Part shown: positions 9,772 through 20,484 of the stretch, one piece after another
How the letters are laid out: every line of letters begins with the position of its first letter
Numbering within the stretch: position 1 is the stretch's first letter
Assembly (NCBI GenBank): GCA_018287875.1
Contig: JAGVVL010000002.1
Span: forward strand, 3,348,001-3,412,000
DNA length: 64,000 nucleotides
Direction of reading: 5' to 3'
From: Nigrospora sphaerica
Lineage: Eukaryota; Ascomycota; Sordariomycetes; Amphisphaeriales; Apiosporaceae
Program-made: the position numbers and the translations under genes
The notes under the pieces: model-generated
Databases searched by the model: none
Seen by the model: only the letters and a program-made list of their open reading frames with translations
What the model was told of the DNA's origin: nothing

Positions 9772-11601
9772 GCCCTCACCGTGCGCGAGACCGAGGGCTG
9801 CGTGCAGCGGAGGTTCGCCTCCACCGCACGTACGGCCGCCCGTCTGGAATTGACTCGAGTCGGGGCGCGACCTGGGGGCTGCTAGGGTTGCTCCCGTCAG
9901 CCGGTCTGGCGCTTCAGCAGCAAAACCCGGCAGGATGCAATGTGAAAGTGAGCGAAGCTAAAAGACTGGTTGTAACCTGCCGGTGTCTTGTTGGATCAGG
10001 AACCGTTGGCGTCAGGTGCATCATTTGCGGGTGCCGTGCGCAGGCCCGCTGGACGGACCACTGAACCACTGAACCACTGGACCGAGCAGGAACCCTAGCG
10101 GTGCAGGTACCGATGGTGTTTCGGGGTAGGTAAGGTACTAGAGGTTTCTGTTGACACTACCGAGGGAACTACCCACTTGGGCAACTACGCAACGGATGTA
10201 AGCACTGGAGCGTACAGACGCAGAGGATGGTGATGGTTCGGAACGTCTTCGTGTAGATTGCTGCAGCAGTTGGGAACCGGGACATGGAATCAAGGCTTGA
10301 ATGTGGATGTATCTATTTCCATCACGAAATGCCCACTTGATTGCCCACCCTGGCTGCCCTGTTACAAGGAAGGTAGGTACAGTAGATAGATTCAGGGACA
10401 GCAGGGACAGCAGCTACCTCCGCAATGGGTTCCGCTTGGGGGGTTGCTTGTCGCATCCCTCCCTCCCGTCCCGTCAGCCAGCCCCCAACCTGCCCGTGTC
10501 GACAGGACTGCATCGTACTATGTACTACAACCTCGATTCGCCTCGGCGGCGGCCAACCAAATCATGGACGGGTGCAGCAGAGCAGAGGGGAGGCGGCGGA
10601 TGAGACGCTACATCGCGCCCCCCCTCTCCCGGCGGCTTGGCCGCAGGGCCGCCTCGCGAGTATCAGCCGCAATTCGGCTGCAGCACATCCTCACCACCCT
10701 ACCACCCCCCAGGAAACAAAGTACATAACCCCCCCCCCCCGCCCCGACAGTCTTGGACCCTACATTTGACATCGGCGGACCGCCGACAGGGAGGCAACGG
10801 TAAGCGCTGCGATTCGCCCGGGCGGCTGGGGCGAGGATCGACCTGTTGCGAAGGCTCGCTTCCAATTTCCCATGCTCCTTTCGTGCATGTAAATGAGTAA
10901 TTCCAGTCTCGTCTCGTCTTCCTGGTCCCCGAGCTGCTCGTCCGCCGTCCAACATTGATTACCCTCTCCTGCCCGTAACCCGTAACCTCGTCTTTCCCCA
11001 GCTCCCGCCCCTTCGTCCGAAAGCGCGGCCCTGTCGTTCCCGTGTCTCGTGACGTCGACGCTTGCCGGGGCCGTTCATGCACGCACGCAAATCAAGCCGC
11101 TCATCCCTGTCGGTCTGACTGCACTCTGGATCATTGCCGGTTCAGCCCAACTGTAACTCTGACTCGAGGGGATCCCCGGCCTCGTGCTTAAGCGTACGCG
11201 GTGGGTGCTCCGGATCGGTTGATTGGGACCCGGGGGAAGAACAGCGCAGGCTTGATATCATCCTCCTCCCTCTTTCCTGGTCCTCTCCCTCCCCCTTCCA
11301 CCAGCCGGCCTCGGGACTTTGCATCCGTGATTGGGCAACTGGGGTCTCGACCGGTTGGTTGCTGCTCGTTGCTGCTCGCGCTGCCGTTTGCTCCTCTGCT
11401 CCTCTGCTCGACGACTCTTCCCATGTAGCGGCTGGCCTGGCCGCGCTCAAGATGCTCGCGAACCGGCATGCGAATCAATCCGAAAACGACTGACTAGCTG
11501 ATCGGTTATTCACTGCTTAGCCCAGGGGCGCTCGGCTCCGTCCAGTTTCCCGTCCAGTTCCCGTCCACTCACCGTCCGTTGCGTGCCCGGCTCGGTAAAC
11601 A

Positions 11602-14600
11602 ATGTCGTCCAGGCCCATGCGGATTCCAGGCCGGGAGCCCAACGGCCACGGAATGTATGGTTACGGCTCTGCCTCATCGTACGCCTGCCCCGTCGTCATG
11701 GCGCCACCCACTGCGGCCCCTCCGCCGCCTCCTCCCCCGTCATCGTATCGAGGAACAAATCCCCACCTGGCGACCTCGACGACGAGACCCCCGAATGCGC
11801 GCCAGCCCGGCCCCAACAGCTACAGCCGCAGCCCGCAAGCGCCGCTGCGGACCGACTCGAGCTCCGAGGACGACTTCATCGGTGCCGTGCCCAAGTTGAA
11901 GAAGCAGAGAGCCGGGGCCCGACCCGCGTCGCACTCCCGCTCCATGAGCCATCCGTTCCCCTCCCTGTTCTCCAGCAAGAAGAAGAAGCAGCAGCAGCAG
12001 CATCATCTGGTGGGTCTCGACGACTCAACCGATGACGACCCCGGCTCTACACAAAACATGGCGTCCAGAAAGCAGGCCCGCGGGCCCGTCGACTTCGCCA
12101 ACGGCACCTGCATGACCTGCGGCGGTCTCGTGCGCTGGCCCAAGGAGCTGGACGTCTTCCGCTGCACCATATGTACCACCATCAATGACCTAAAGCCGCT
12201 GGACCCGGCGCGCGATGAGCCCCAGGTCGGCGGCTACGTCGGCCCCCGGACCCTTTCGCTGGAGCACACCCGCTTTCTCGCCAACGAGAGCCTGCGGTCC
12301 TCGCTGCGAGCCTTCATGGCGCTGAACGGCCGCACCGTGACCCCCAACGCCTGGCCGCCCCGCACAGCATCGCGCGGCGCCGAGGACTACTTCTCACAAG
12401 GCCTGCGACCCGGCGGCGGCCATGCGCGGACCTCTTCGAGAAACTGCACGCCGCCCACCTACGTGCACAACCCCGTCTTTGACGATCACGCCGACGACCA
12501 TGTCGAGCTTCGGCCCGCGGACCCCAACGGCTCCGCGAATCGATCCTACTCGACTTCGTTTCCCGATGCGCGCAGCTCTTCCCTTCCCCTCCGGCCACGA
12601 CCCTCGTTTTCCAATGGCGCCGACCCGAAACTCGTCTTCAAGAGAGTAGAAGACTACCTGGTGGCCAGCTTCCGCTCGCACTCCCATGTCAATGCATCCT
12701 TCGTTACGCAGCGCCAGAGCTTCAGCTCCAAGCAGCCCGTTAGAATTGCCCGGAAGCCCGTGCCCGACACGCGACGGGAAAAGCCAGCGGGTTCCGACGA
12801 GGCGAACGTCGCAGAGCTGGACCCCAAGCTGCTGCTGCTGGGCAACTTTGCCGAAAATGGTATGTGGTGGACGGGCAACCAGCAGGATGCCCCGCGTCCC
12901 ATGTCGCGGCCGGGGCGCAAGGAGTCGCCCAGCTCGTTGGTGACGTTCCGGTCGCCCCGCATCGACTGGGGCGTTCTCTTCGAATGGTATCACCTCGTTC
13001 TCAACGCTGCTGAGAACTGGACGACCATCTACGACGAGATGGTGGAGAAGGATCCGGCCAGAAAGCTGTCCGAGACGGAGAAACAGCGGTTCGAGGCGGT
13101 CCTGCTGGAGGCGCAAGACCACCTGCAACGGGTGCTGCTCAAATGCACCGAAACCCTCCTCAAGCGCCCCGGGCGGCTACTCAAGGAGCCGCAGGACGTC
13201 CGCTTTTTACTTATTATTCTTGCCAACCCTCTCCTCCACACTTCGCACAAGGCCTACCACGGGTCGCCACAAACGACGACTGGCAAGGAGAAGGCGATAC
13301 CCGGACACAACAATGACGACGGTCAGGGGGTCGCAGGCCGACACTCGGGCATAATCAAGAGAATTCTCGGCCTCTTATCCAACGCGCCAGATACCTGCCA
13401 CCATCATGCCGTGGTCTGGTTGTCAAAATTTCCCGAGCACCTGCTGCTCCAAATCAAAGATCTCATCGGTGGCTTCGTCACATACCGCCTGACGCGGCAG
13501 GATGCGCCCAAAGTTGAGGCGAAGATCGATGTGACGGATGGTCTGATCCCCCAAATGTCCCACAACCGTTCCAATAACACGCCGGCCACGCTGCACGCGG
13601 CTCTTGAGGCCGCCAGCGGTTCGAAAAAGCAAAAGAAGCCGCCCGAGAAGCCCAAAATACTCCCCTATAGTGACGATTGGCAAATCAAGGCGGCGGCCAA
13701 GGTGATGGCCTTGCTGTTTACGGCCAACAACCTGACGCATGTCCGTCGCAACGAGGTGAGCACAAGACATGCGCACGGCCATTTGTTGGCCACGAGCGAC
13801 TTCTACAACTCGTTGCTTGACTGCATGGATTTCAAAGGAGATTTCGAGGCCTGGGAGTCCCGGCGGGGCAAGTTTGCATTCTGCCAGTACCCCTTTTTCC
13901 TCAGCATCTGGGCCAAGATACAAATTCTCGAATTCGACGCCAAGCGCCAGATGGCGGGCAAGGCGCGCGAGGCTTTCTTCGACAGCATCCTGTCCAAGAG
14001 GAGCTACACTCAATATCTCTTCCTACAAGTCCGACGGGATTGCCTGGTGGAGGACAGTCTCAAACAGGTTAGCGAAGTCGTCGGCAGCGGCAGCGAGGAC
14101 ATCAAAAAGGGTCTCCGCGTCGAGTTTCGGGGCGAGGAGGGCATCGATGCCGGTGGGCTCCGAAAGGAGTGGTTTCTGCTCTTGGTTCGAGAGGTCTTCC
14201 ACCCGGATCATGGTAGGTCTCCTCGTGACGCGCCGCAAAGGATTCGTACTGACCCTTGCAGGCTTGTTTGTGTTCGACGACGACTCGCAATACTGTTACT
14301 TCAACCCTCACACTTTTGAGACTTCGGACCAGTACTTCCTCGTGGGGGTTGTTCTCGGCCTTGCCATCTACAACTCCATCATCTTGGATGTGGCCCTGCC
14401 CCCGTTTGCATTCCGCAAACTTCTCGCTGCCGCGCCAGCCCCGCCGTCGGGAGCCACGGCTATTCACCAAAAGTCCAACATGGCGTATACCCTGGATGAG
14501 CTGGCCGAGTACAGGCCCCGCCTGGCCCGCGGTCTCCGCCAACTACTTGAGTACGACGGTGATGTGCAGTCCGACTTCTGCTTGGACTTTGCCATCGATG

Positions 14601-15199
14601 TTGACAAATACGGCGACCGCATCCGGGTGCCGCTGTGCCCCGGCGGCGAGTCCAGGTCGGTTACGAATGGGAATAGACGCGAATACGTCGATCTTTATGT
14701 TCGATACCTGTTGGACACGTCGGTCAGTCGTCAGTTTGAGCCATTCAAGCGCGGCTTCTTCACCGTCTGTGCCGGGAACGCGCTGTCCCTCTTCCGGGCC
14801 GAAGAGATCGAGCTTCTCGTGCGTGGCTCCGACGAGCCACTGGACATTACGGCGCTCCGAGGCGTTGCAGCATACAGCAACTGGGATGGCTCCGACAAGG
14901 CTTCACTGGAGCCTCCCGACGAGCCCACGGTGCAGTGGTTCTGGGAGAGTTTCGGTGCCGCTTCGGCCAAGGACCAGCGGCGGCTCCTGTCCTTCGTCAC
15001 GGGCAGCGACCGCATCCCGGCCACCGGTGTCACGTCGCTCATCATCAAGGTTACCTGCCTCGGGCCGGACACGGGGCGATACCCGACGGCCCGCACCTGC
15101 TTTAATGTTTTGAACCTGTACCGATACGAGTCCCGAGAGCGTCTCGAGATGTTATTATGGCGCGCCGTGGACGAGAGCGAGGGCTTCGGGCTTCAGTAG
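11602..15199 (+). CDS. hul4: HECT-type E3 ubiquitin ligase, Hul4-like
   Basis: A 1182-residue cytosolic or nuclear ubiquitin ligase that passes ubiquitin through a catalytic cysteine. Exons are 11602-14212 and 14262-15199 with a 49-bp phase 1 intron. The N-terminal 150 residues are Pro/Ser/Gln-rich and disordered. A four-Cys zinc-ribbon-like motif follows (C170-x2-C173-x14-C188-x2-C191), as in fungal Hul4. The central helical part leads into a complete HECT domain from about residue 830: the GIDAGGLRKEW start, the DQYFLVGVVLGLAIYN helix, and the C-lobe TARTCFNVLNLYRY with the catalytic Cys at 1150, 32 residues from the end. Yeast Hul4 is 892 residues, so the fungal N-terminus is longer. The start has a good context (AACAATGTC). 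Assignment to Hul4 rather than another HECT ligase rests on the zinc motif plus the absence of C2, WW and RCC1 repeats. Confidence 0.92.
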
Positions 15200-16228
15200 C
15201 CCCCTATTTGCTATGCTGCTCGGACCTTGACACGGGGGGGGGGGGGGCAAACTTTGCACCAGGATCGATGGATACTGCGAAGACGGGAGACGCCCCTGGC
15301 TTCGCCCCCACGGTCATAGCTCGCAATAGGTATAATACCCCCGAACGAAGACTAGGTAGCCAAGTTACTTAGCAACCCAAATAATGATATTGCCCTTCCA
15401 ACAGCTTGGCCATCATGGTATTCGGAGTATGGCTCTGCGCTGCGAGGCCCGGCCCGAGACCTTCGCGGGTGGAGGGGCCACTTGCGGTAGCACGTAGAGA
15501 TCGGACGAAGTGCTCCCACCTCTTCCTCCTCATATTCCCCGTGCTGAAGTTACAAAATGCCGAGTTTGCCATGCCGCAGCACCGACGTACCAGTTCGGGC
15601 CTATCTCTACCTCTCTACCTCTCTACCTCTCTACCTCTCTACCTCTCTACCTCTCTACCTCTCTACCTCTCTACCTCTCTACCTCTCTACCTCTCTACCT
15701 CTCTACCTCTGCCCACCCATTCCCTCCCCCCCTCTTTGCGCGCGATAGAGTGTGCGTGCGTCATCGGTGCGTGCTCGGTACGTGCTCGGCATATCCAAAG
15801 CACCGAAGCGCCGCCTTTCATTTTCGCCCCCTCCCTCGGTCGCGCGACAGCCGGATGGGCACGGGCACGGCACATTCTCGGCCGGTATGCAAGCCACGCG
15901 AAACCTTTGTAAACCCGTATCGGTTTCTTTTCCCCTCCCTCCCCCACGCCCGTGATTCCAATAGGTGTCCTCGGGGAGGCGACGGTCTTTGGCGAGGGCG
16001 ACGGCAATTTCCTTCGTCGTCGAGGTAGATTAAAACCGGGTGCCCTCCCCCCTCTCCCTTTCCCCCTTACCCCCTGGGACGAAGCTTTCTCGCCGTACAG
16101 AACGGGAACCAAGGCGAAACCCCCTCCGGCCCTTCTCTCTCGTCCTTGACACCTCACATTCCCCTCCTCCCAACCATCCACCCCCCGGCGCAAAAACCCC
16201 CTCCCAAAGAACCCCGGGACCCCCAGGG
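15200..16228. other. Intergenic region with poly-G and octamer repeat
   Basis: Holds a 14-G run (15234-15247) just after the HUL4 stop, the CTCTACCT array at 15605-15708 and CT-rich sequence before 16229. Open frames across the octamer array only translate the repeat. No gene seen. Confidence 0.6.
15605..15708. repeat. Perfect 8-bp tandem repeat (CTCTACCT) x13
   Basis: Thirteen exact head-to-tail copies of CTCTACCT, 104 bp in total, with a partial copy on the left. The array is strictly pyrimidine except for one A per unit and lies in a region that could serve as a leader or promoter for the gene at 16229. Confidence 0.97.
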
Positions 16229-16648
16229 ATGCCGCCGCCAACCCCCGACGACCATGCGCAAACGCGCCCGCACTACCCGCCCGACGGCGCCGCGTTCCCC
16301 CGCGCGCCGACCGACGTGCCCGCCCTGCTCTACTTCGAGAGCTTGTTGCTGGGCCTCTCCGTCGCCGTCGCCGTCGTCGCGCTGCTGCGCCAGTGCTGCT
16401 ACCGCGGCGCCCGCGGCGGCGCCGACCTCGGGTCGCCGTCGCCGCCGCCGCCGTGGTTCGCCGCCGCCGGCCGCGTGCCCCGTGCCCGCCGGCCGCGGCC
16501 CGCCGACCTGGCGACGACGCCCGTGCCGAAGAACGCGGCGGGGTACGGCGCCGTGTTCCGGGAGCTCGGGGCGAGGGGGGCCGAGGCCCCGACGGGGGAG
16601 CGGGGGGACGAGGGCGTGGATAAGAAGATGGAAGAGGGCTTGGTTTAG
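16229..16648 (+). CDS. Hypothetical small single-pass membrane protein
   Basis: A 139-residue single-exon frame starting MPPPTPDDHA. A Pro-rich N-terminus (1-30) precedes one clear membrane segment at about 31-53 (FESLLLGLSVAVAVVALL), followed by RQCCYRG, where two Cys at the membrane face could be palmitoylated. The remainder is a basic, Pro/Ala/Gly-rich tail ending KKMEEGLV. I do not recognise it. High GC makes long open frames common in this part, and the opposite strand is also open, so the support is mainly the coherent membrane segment and the CT-rich leader upstream. Confidence 0.45.
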   Translation: MPPPTPDDHAQTRPHYPPDGAAFPRAPTDVPALLYFESLLLGLSVAVAVVALLRQCCYRGARGGADLGSPSPPPPWFAAAGRVPRARRPRPADLATTPVPKNAAGYGAVFRELGARGAEAPTGERGDEGVDKKMEEGLV

Positions 16649-17343
16649 GGTTGTGGGTGTCGGTATGGCTTGGGAGGGAAACTGCTTCGCTGGTAGACGT
16701 TATTCGGCGCTGGGAGGGATGCATGTGCACTGGCTGGAAGTTCTAACATAACCACATCCCGCTGGGCGCTATTAAGCGTCTATAGTACTTACATATTAGC
16801 ATAAAGGTTACAAACTCCAAACTGTACACGATGGAAGGAGCCGCACCACCCAGTAGAAAAGGCGCTAGCTGATAGGGGGAACAGCAGGCGGCAACATCGT
16901 ATCATTGCTTGGTCAAGCCGTCTGGATATCATCAAAGCACAAGCCGCTCGAGTAGGTGGCAAAATAGCCCTGTCGACTTCGCTTAGCCGTCACTCCGTTC
17001 TGTCGTCTTGGTAGTTGGCCATTCCTGTCCCTTCTTTCTACACCCGCTGCCCAGGTATAACCATACCGCCGTGGATCGCAAGTACGCCCCCCTCGACTTT
17101 AATATACAGTATACTGCTAGTCGCCGGTACACCACGTCGTCGCGACGTTGGGCGTAGACCTGACTCAATGCGCCGTGGCGTGCACCTGTTTTCCCCTCGG
17201 TCCGCAAGAGCGATTAGCTGAAATTTTGGTATCATTTCGAAAGAAAGTTGTCGTGGTCGTCGTCGTAATATACAATAGCTGACAATAAAGCGTTCAGGGC
17301 GGCCCAAGAGCCGGCGGCGCTCGCGAGTGGCACGACCTCGTGC
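16649..17343. other. Intergenic region between convergent genes
   Basis: About 700 bp between the 3' ends of the small membrane protein (plus) and the disordered protein (minus). Less GC-rich than its neighbours. No gene seen. Confidence 0.6.
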
Positions 17344-19740
17344 CTATGGGTTGCGAGTGCCGTTGGTGGTGGGAATGGTGTTGAGATCAAGCAGTTCCCG
17401 TACCGGCGTGAACCCGGACTCGACCTTGATAGTCCACTTCAGGATTCGAAGCACAATGGGCACCGTCTCGTCGGGTTGGCTCCAGGGGCCCAAGCGGTCG
17501 ATGAGCCTAGCAATTTTACCACCGTCCTCTCCGTCGCTGACGCCGTCGCCCAGTGCCAATCTCGCTTGCTGTGCCATCTTCCACCAGTCGTTCTCGGCCT
17601 TCATATTCTGGAAGAGCTCCTTCGCGTTCGCTATGTTGTTGGTGCCAGCCAGCCGGATAGACCGACTCAGCCCCGTCATGCTGATGGTGTACAAACGAAG
17701 CAGCAAGGCGCTCAGCTCGGGTGAGGCTCTGCAGTCGTGGCGGTAGGTGCGCATAAGCGTCAGCAGACTCTTCCACTGCCCGGTATCGCCCGCCTTGCCG
17801 TCCGTCTCGCTGAGCTGGTCCGACGCCTGGAAGCTGACCATGTAAGCCACCGAGGACTGGATGACGGCCGCCATGGCGAACTGGCGCTCCTCGGGGGATG
17901 CGTTGGGCGGGACATTGCCGCCGTCCTTGGGCTTCATGTACTTGTCGCGCACGTGCTTGAGGCGGGTGCCCAGCTGCTGGTAGTCGATGTACCGTTTCCT
18001 CAGCCGGCTGTGCAACTCGGGATCGGGCGGCGCGGGCCGGCGATCCGACGACGGGGGCGCCGGGGTGGAACCGGCGGCCCCCGGCGTGTTCGCCTGCGAA
18101 CTGCTCGAGGCCACCCGCTGCATGGCCGCGCTCTGCTTCGACGGCGTCGACGGCTGCCCGATTTCCGAAGTCCTCGGTCGTTTGGATGCCGTTGGCGGCT
18201 CAGGCCCCTCCGCGGCCCCGCGCGGTCGCTTGCGTGCCGTTGCCGTCGGCTCCAGACTGTCGGACCGGTCCACGCCCGCCGTGTCTTCCTTCTTCACCAC
18301 CTCCAACGCTTCTCGCTTCACAGGGTCCGTCTTTTTGGGTGGCAAGGCCAAGAGTCGCGAAATGGTCTTGCTCAGCCTCTTGGGGTATTTCATCCTCACT
18401 ACCAGGGAGGACGACTCGTCCCGCGGCTCGGGCGCCTTCTTGCTCTCCACGTAGATCGTCTTGTCCTCCTTTTCTCTCTCGACCGCCTTCATTGGCCCCT
18501 TGCGCGCCGTGCTCTGCAAGTCCGAGGCCCCGCCATGCTTTCGGTCCAAGTCGCCTGTGGGGGTTGACTTTTGTGATTGCTCCTTGATGCCCAGGGGCTG
18601 CAGTGTGCCGTTCTTGACACTCTTCTCGATCTCGTCTCTAAGGTAACTCGGCAAAGGCGACAGGAGCGGCGGGATCTTTGATCGGGACTTCTTTGGCGTT
18701 GCCATCGGGTCGGGTTCGTCGCGTAATTTCTTAGGTGGCGGCGGCTTGGAGTCGGCGGGCTTCTTTAAGGGACTGGCTTTTGGCGGCTTCGTGTCTTCGC
18801 CCTTGTCAAGGGAGCCGAAATGCAGTGGGGAGAGCAGCGGGGGCACGCTCGAGTTGGACTTGATGCTTCCGTCGCCCTTCTCCTTTTTTGGCGTCCCATG
18901 GTGGCTAGCAATGGGTTTCTGAGAGCCATTCACCTGGCTGCTCGGTCTCGGAGAAGCCCCATGTGTCGTCGCGCTGCCCAAGACAGAGCGACCATTCGTC
19001 AAGGCGGAGCTCTTAAGATCCCTGGACGGTAGATCCCTGGACGGTTTCCGCTCGTGACCACCGGGTCTGTCCTTTAGCTGCGGAGTGGCACCTTTGGACG
19101 GGGGTTGCGACGGTTTGCCGTTGGTCGCCGGACTCTCGAACTTGGTGCGCTTGAGGGCCCTATCGTCGTCGGGCACCTCGGTAGGCCGCTTCTTCTTCTC
19201 GGGCGGGGGACTTTGGGGTCGGCGGATGTCGGGTTTGGGCGGGAGGCTCGGGTGCGCCTTCTTAATTTCGCGATCGCGATTCATATCCCTGGTGGCAGAG
19301 GGAACCTCCAAATATTTCTTGGGCGGCGGCACGGGTTCGCGCTCCTTGGGCTTGGTCGCCAGGTCCTTGGTCTTGGTAGGTGGCGTAGCGGTGAGAGGAG
19401 GATCCTGAATCTTCCTGTTCTTGTAATCCTTCAGGGACAACTTCGTGACGGGCTTGCTTGGGTTCGGTCGCGTTTTAGGGGGGCTGGGCGCATTCTCCTG
19501 TACAGGCTCTGGTTCGGGGCGGATATCGTAATAAGGTCTCGTGAGCAGGATGCCGCGATCGACGTCGTGAAGGAACGTCATCCACCCTAGAGGAGGAATC
19601 GCATCTTCCTCGAGACGGGTTTCCCTAAGATGCTGGGTATAGCGAGCGGTGGTGGAAACGGAAAGCAAATGCGGCTGGCTGGGCAAATAAGCGCTGACAA
19701 GACTCCTGATAGACTGTGCGGCCTCCTCCATTGTTTGCAT
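17344..19740 (-). CDS. Large disordered, lysine/proline-rich nuclear-type protein with helical C-terminus
   Basis: A single-exon 798-residue protein, start MQTMEEAAQS. An N-terminal segment of about 75 residues looks folded (LGWMTFLHDVDRGILLTRPY). It is followed by a motif KLSLKDYKNRK and some 500 residues of low-complexity Lys/Pro/Ser sequence with repeated PPLLSPL stretches and many basic clusters (KRTKFE, RKRPRG, SKRPRT) that would serve as nuclear localisation signals. The C-terminal 200 residues are helical: RLRKRYIDYQQLGTRLKHVR, then VIQSSVAYMVSFQASDQL and LRTYRHDCRASPELSALLLR. The layout, a disordered linker between two folded ends, fits a chromatin or transcription-associated scaffold, but I do not recognise the family and no enzyme motif is visible. 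Confidence 0.8.
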   Translation of the reverse strand: MQTMEEAAQSIRSLVSAYLPSQPHLLSVSTTARYTQHLRETRLEEDAIPPLGWMTFLHDVDRGILLTRPYYDIRPEPEPVQENAPSPPKTRPNPSKPVTKLSLKDYKNRKIQDPPLTATPPTKTKDLATKPKEREPVPPPKKYLEVPSATRDMNRDREIKKAHPSLPPKPDIRRPQSPPPEKKKRPTEVPDDDRALKRTKFESPATNGKPSQPPSKGATPQLKDRPGGHERKPSRDLPSRDLKSSALTNGRSVLGSATTHGASPRPSSQVNGSQKPIASHHGTPKKEKGDGSIKSNSSVPPLLSPLHFGSLDKGEDTKPPKASPLKKPADSKPPPPKKLRDEPDPMATPKKSRSKIPPLLSPLPSYLRDEIEKSVKNGTLQPLGIKEQSQKSTPTGDLDRKHGGASDLQSTARKGPMKAVEREKEDKTIYVESKKAPEPRDESSSLVVRMKYPKRLSKTISRLLALPPKKTDPVKREALEVVKKEDTAGVDRSDSLEPTATARKRPRGAAEGPEPPTASKRPRTSEIGQPSTPSKQSAAMQRVASSSSQANTPGAAGSTPAPPSSDRRPAPPDPELHSRLRKRYIDYQQLGTRLKHVRDKYMKPKDGGNVPPNASPEERQFAMAAVIQSSVAYMVSFQASDQLSETDGKAGDTGQWKSLLTLMRTYRHDCRASPELSALLLRLYTISMTGLSRSIRLAGTNNIANAKELFQNMKAENDWWKMAQQARLALGDGVSDGEDGGKIARLIDRLGPWSQPDETVPIVLRILKWTIKVESGFTPVRELLDLNTIPTTNGTRNP

Positions 19741-20446
19741 TCTTTGTTACCATGCAGGATCGGCGGGTTGCGCGCTGGAACGCGATCATAGGGCGGTCTC
19801 CTTTGTTTGGGGGGCAAGGCGCGAACGGTCCCGCTGTTTCCCTCCTTTCGCGTCGCTGGGGTGGAGGCGAGGGCGGGCGTAGTCGCTATCTCGTCCCGCG
19901 ATCCTTCTTACTCTCTTTATCCCTGCCGGCAATGGGAGAGGAGTCGGCGGCGATGGTGGTGGGTTTTATTAGGCGAGGCGGGAAAAGGCAGATAGTATGC
20001 GGCTGCTGCTATCGGGTTGACGGTTCGGTGATGATCCAAGCTCCAATAAATCCGGCGGGTGGCAGCCCAGCGCATTACGCATCGAGGGGGGACCGCGCCG
20101 AAGAAGAATGCGATTGTAGGGGGCACGCAGGGGCCGCGATGTTGGACGGGGTGAACGATTGTCGGCAGGGCTGATTGATTACGTGGTGTGGTATGGGCAG
20201 GCGCGTATGCGTCGGGGCGGGTGGTATGGGGATGCGGCTGCGGGCCCAGTCGATAGACGATACCTAGCACGTCGACGGTTGGAGTTTGAAGGGGAGGTAG
20301 GTCGGCGTGGGCGTAGGCGCTGGTTGGGTGCAGGGCAGACAAGGCAGGTAAAGCGGGCAGAAGCAGGGGGGTTTTGAGGAGAGGGCTGTGGCAGAGAGGG
20401 AAAGATAGAGAGCCCGTACAGGTGCGCGTATGCGTGTTTTGCGGGT

Positions 20447-20484
<38 letters not shown>

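Larger units (their letters stand above)
8150..11601. other. Long intergenic region (3.45 kb) between Con-6 and HUL4
   Basis: Shared upstream flank of the divergent Con-6 and HUL4 genes. It holds an 11-G tract near 8865, the GCAGAA-type repeat at 9686-9771, three head-to-tail ACCACTGAA-like 9-mers near 10058, a 12-C tract near 10729 and CT-rich sequence before 11602. No coding frame looked like a protein. Confidence 0.6.

Noticed and set aside
15687..16730. 347-codon Arg/Pro-rich minus-strand frame
   Set aside because: Antisense to the octamer repeat and to the small membrane-protein gene; the Arg-rich translation is what GC-rich sequence gives in the wrong frame.
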